Source: an uncultured Clostridia bacterium
GTDB taxonomy: Bacteria; Bacillota; Clostridia; Oscillospirales; Ruminococcaceae
DNA: 64,000 nucleotides
Assembly: GCA_944385905.1 (NCBI GenBank)
Contig: CALWZA010000031.1
Span: forward strand, 62,001-126,000
Direction of reading: 5' to 3'
Shown here in pieces: positions 62,971 to 64,000 of this stretch. How positions within the stretch are numbered: the stretch's first letter is position 1; every line of letters begins with the position of its first letter. Made by a program: the position numbers and the translations under genes. A model generated the notes under the pieces. It had not been told where the DNA came from and searched no databases. It worked only from the letters and a program-made list of their open reading frames with translations.

Positions 62971-64000
62971 TTGATATATTTTGACAACGCCGCCACAACC
63001 TATCCGAAGCCTTACAGCGTAGCGGCGGCGGTATCCTCGGCGGTGACGGGACTCGGAGGAAATCCCGGGCGAAGCGGTCACGCAATGTCGGTTAGAGCGG
63101 CAGAGCAGGTGTTTAAGGTCAGAAGCCTGTGCGCAAAAATGTTCGGAGCAGAACCTGAAAACGTGGTGTTCACACAAAACTGCACCCATGCTTTGAACTT
63201 GGCGATAAAGGGTATAATGTCGGAACCGGGGCATATTACCATATCGTCAATGGAACACAACTCGGTTTCAAGGCCTGTTTTCGCACTTAAAAAACGGGGA
63301 GTAAGCTTTTCTGTGGCTGAGGTTTCGGAAAGCGACGAACAGACAGTTGAAAACTTCGCAAGGCTTATAACACCCGAAACAAGGTGCGTAGCTTGTACGA
63401 TTGCAAGCAACGTGACGGGAAGAATTCTTCCCTATAAGCAGATAGCACAGCTTTGCCGAAAGCACGGAATTTGCTTTATCGCCGACGGCGCGCAGGCGTG
63501 CGGAGTTATTCCTCTTTCGATGGCTGACGGCTTTAATTTTCTATGCACCGCGGGGCATAAGGGACTTTACGGTCCGACGGGAACAGGACTTTTGATTTCC
63601 GACGGCAAATATAAGCTTCAGAGCATTATAGAAGGCGGAACGGGAACAACCTCAGACGAGCTTTTTCAGCCTGATTTTCTTCCCGAAAGGCTTGAGAGCG
63701 GAACTCTCAACACAGTCGGGATTATGGGGCTCGGAGAAGGGATAAAGCACGTTATGAGGCTTGGCGAGCAGAGAATTTATAAAAAAGAAACAATGCTTTG
63801 CGAGCTGTTTATAAAGCGTCTTGAAAATAACCCGATGATTGTAATTTACCGTCAAAAGGGCTGCTTGTATGTGCCTATTGTCTCATTTAACTGTAAGGGT
63901 ATGCCGTCTTCTCAGCTTTCGCAAAAATTAAACGACGCGGGCTTTGCCCTCAGAGGAGGGCTTCAGTGCGCCGCTCTCGCTCACAGACAGCTTCAAACTT
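62971..64000 (+). CDS. Class V aminotransferase / cysteine desulfurase-like protein (cut by window end)
   Basis: This PLP enzyme of the NifS/SufS superfamily would take sulfur (or selenium) from cysteine or selenocysteine. Visible are FDNAATTYPKP, TQNCTHALNLAIKG, DGAQACGV and the Schiff-base lysine in CTAGHKGLYGPTGTG. RGGLQCAALAH near the window end contains the likely persulfide cysteine. The start is TTG at 62971, directly after GGAGGGGAGAGGC. The reading frame is open to the window edge at about 343 codons, so only a short C-terminus is missing. Pairing with DUF3343 suggests a sulfur- or selenium-transfer role. Confidence 0.88.
   Translation, partial: MIYFDNAATTYPKPYSVAAAVSSAVTGLGGNPGRSGHAMSVRAAEQVFKVRSLCAKMFGAEPENVVFTQNCTHALNLAIKGIMSEPGHITISSMEHNSVSRPVFALKKRGVSFSVAEVSESDEQTVENFARLITPETRCVACTIASNVTGRILPYKQIAQLCRKHGICFIADGAQACGVIPLSMADGFNFLCTAGHKGLYGPTGTGLLISDGKYKLQSIIEGGTGTTSDELFQPDFLPERLESGTLNTVGIMGLGEGIKHVMRLGEQRIYKKETMLCELFIKRLENNPMIVIYRQKGCLYVPIVSFNCKGMPSSQLSQKLNDAGFALRGGLQCAALAHRQLQT

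Overview
The window looks like chromosomal backbone from a spore-forming, plant-polysaccharide-using Clostridia bacterium, most likely of the Oscillospiraceae/Ruminococcus type. This rests on sporulation genes (spoIIP, spoVAD-spoVAE), many sigma-A promoters of the TTGACA-17-TATAAT type, AAAGGAGG-like ribosome binding sites with several TTG starts, an HrcA/CIRCE site, a PerR box, Bacillus-type ArgR boxes, a fused IspDF, and glucan-use genes (GH74 lipoprotein, GH94 cellobiose phosphorylase, MsmK/UgpC-type ATPase, phosphoglucomutase). Species assignment is inference. No tRNA or rRNA gene, CRISPR array, insertion sequence or prophage was seen.

Layout. 1-1.0 kb: the end of an unknown gene, then a wrecked rhamnose operon in which the 5' end of rhaA (with a frameshift) is joined directly to the 3' half of rhaD. 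1.0-5.5 kb: a polyprenyl-phosphate sugar transferase, an LtaS-like sulfatase-fold membrane enzyme and a YitT-family protein. 5.5-13.7 kb: a complete arginine operon, argG-argH-argC-argJ-argB-argD-argF, behind a promoter overlapped by an ArgR box. 13.7-27 kb: GH74 lipoprotein, CPBP protease, spoIIP, a small cell-wall-anchored-type protein, an ABC exporter pair, RNase Y with a roughly 300-nt leader, MsmK-like ATPase, an RsuA-family pseudouridine synthase, a DUF4830-like protein and a LysR regulator. 27-34 kb: GH94 phosphorylase, phosphoglucomutase, YifB/ComM and an MBL-fold hydrolase. 34-46.7 kb: rpoB-rpoC, then rpsL-rpsG-fusA-tuf with their own promoters. 46.7-50.4 kb: SRP RNA-dnaX-ybaB-recR-tadA on the minus strand. 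50.4-57 kb: an esterase, an orphan P-loop ATPase, perR-rubrerythrin with a perfect PerR box, a MATE exporter behind a truncated aldo/keto reductase, and spoVAD-spoVAE. 57-64 kb: htpG with CIRCE, a second CPBP protease, a compact three-way-junction element, pheA, ispDF, a DUF3343 protein and a class V aminotransferase/cysteine desulfurase-like gene cut by the window end.

How the parts fit. The GH74 lipoprotein would cut xyloglucan or another beta-glucan outside the cell. The MsmK-like ATPase would power sugar ABC importers encoded elsewhere. GH94 would phosphorolyse cellobiose to glucose-1-phosphate, and phosphoglucomutase would pass this to glycolysis. The arginine operon holds every step from glutamate to arginine except carbamoyl-phosphate synthesis, with ArgJ recycling the acetyl group.

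No strongly novel multi-gene system is evident. The observations most worth checking are the structured element before pheA, the two deletion scars (rhaA/rhaD and aldo/keto reductase/MATE), the long rny leader, the terminator that contains the next gene's ribosome binding site, and the DUF3343-desulfurase pair.
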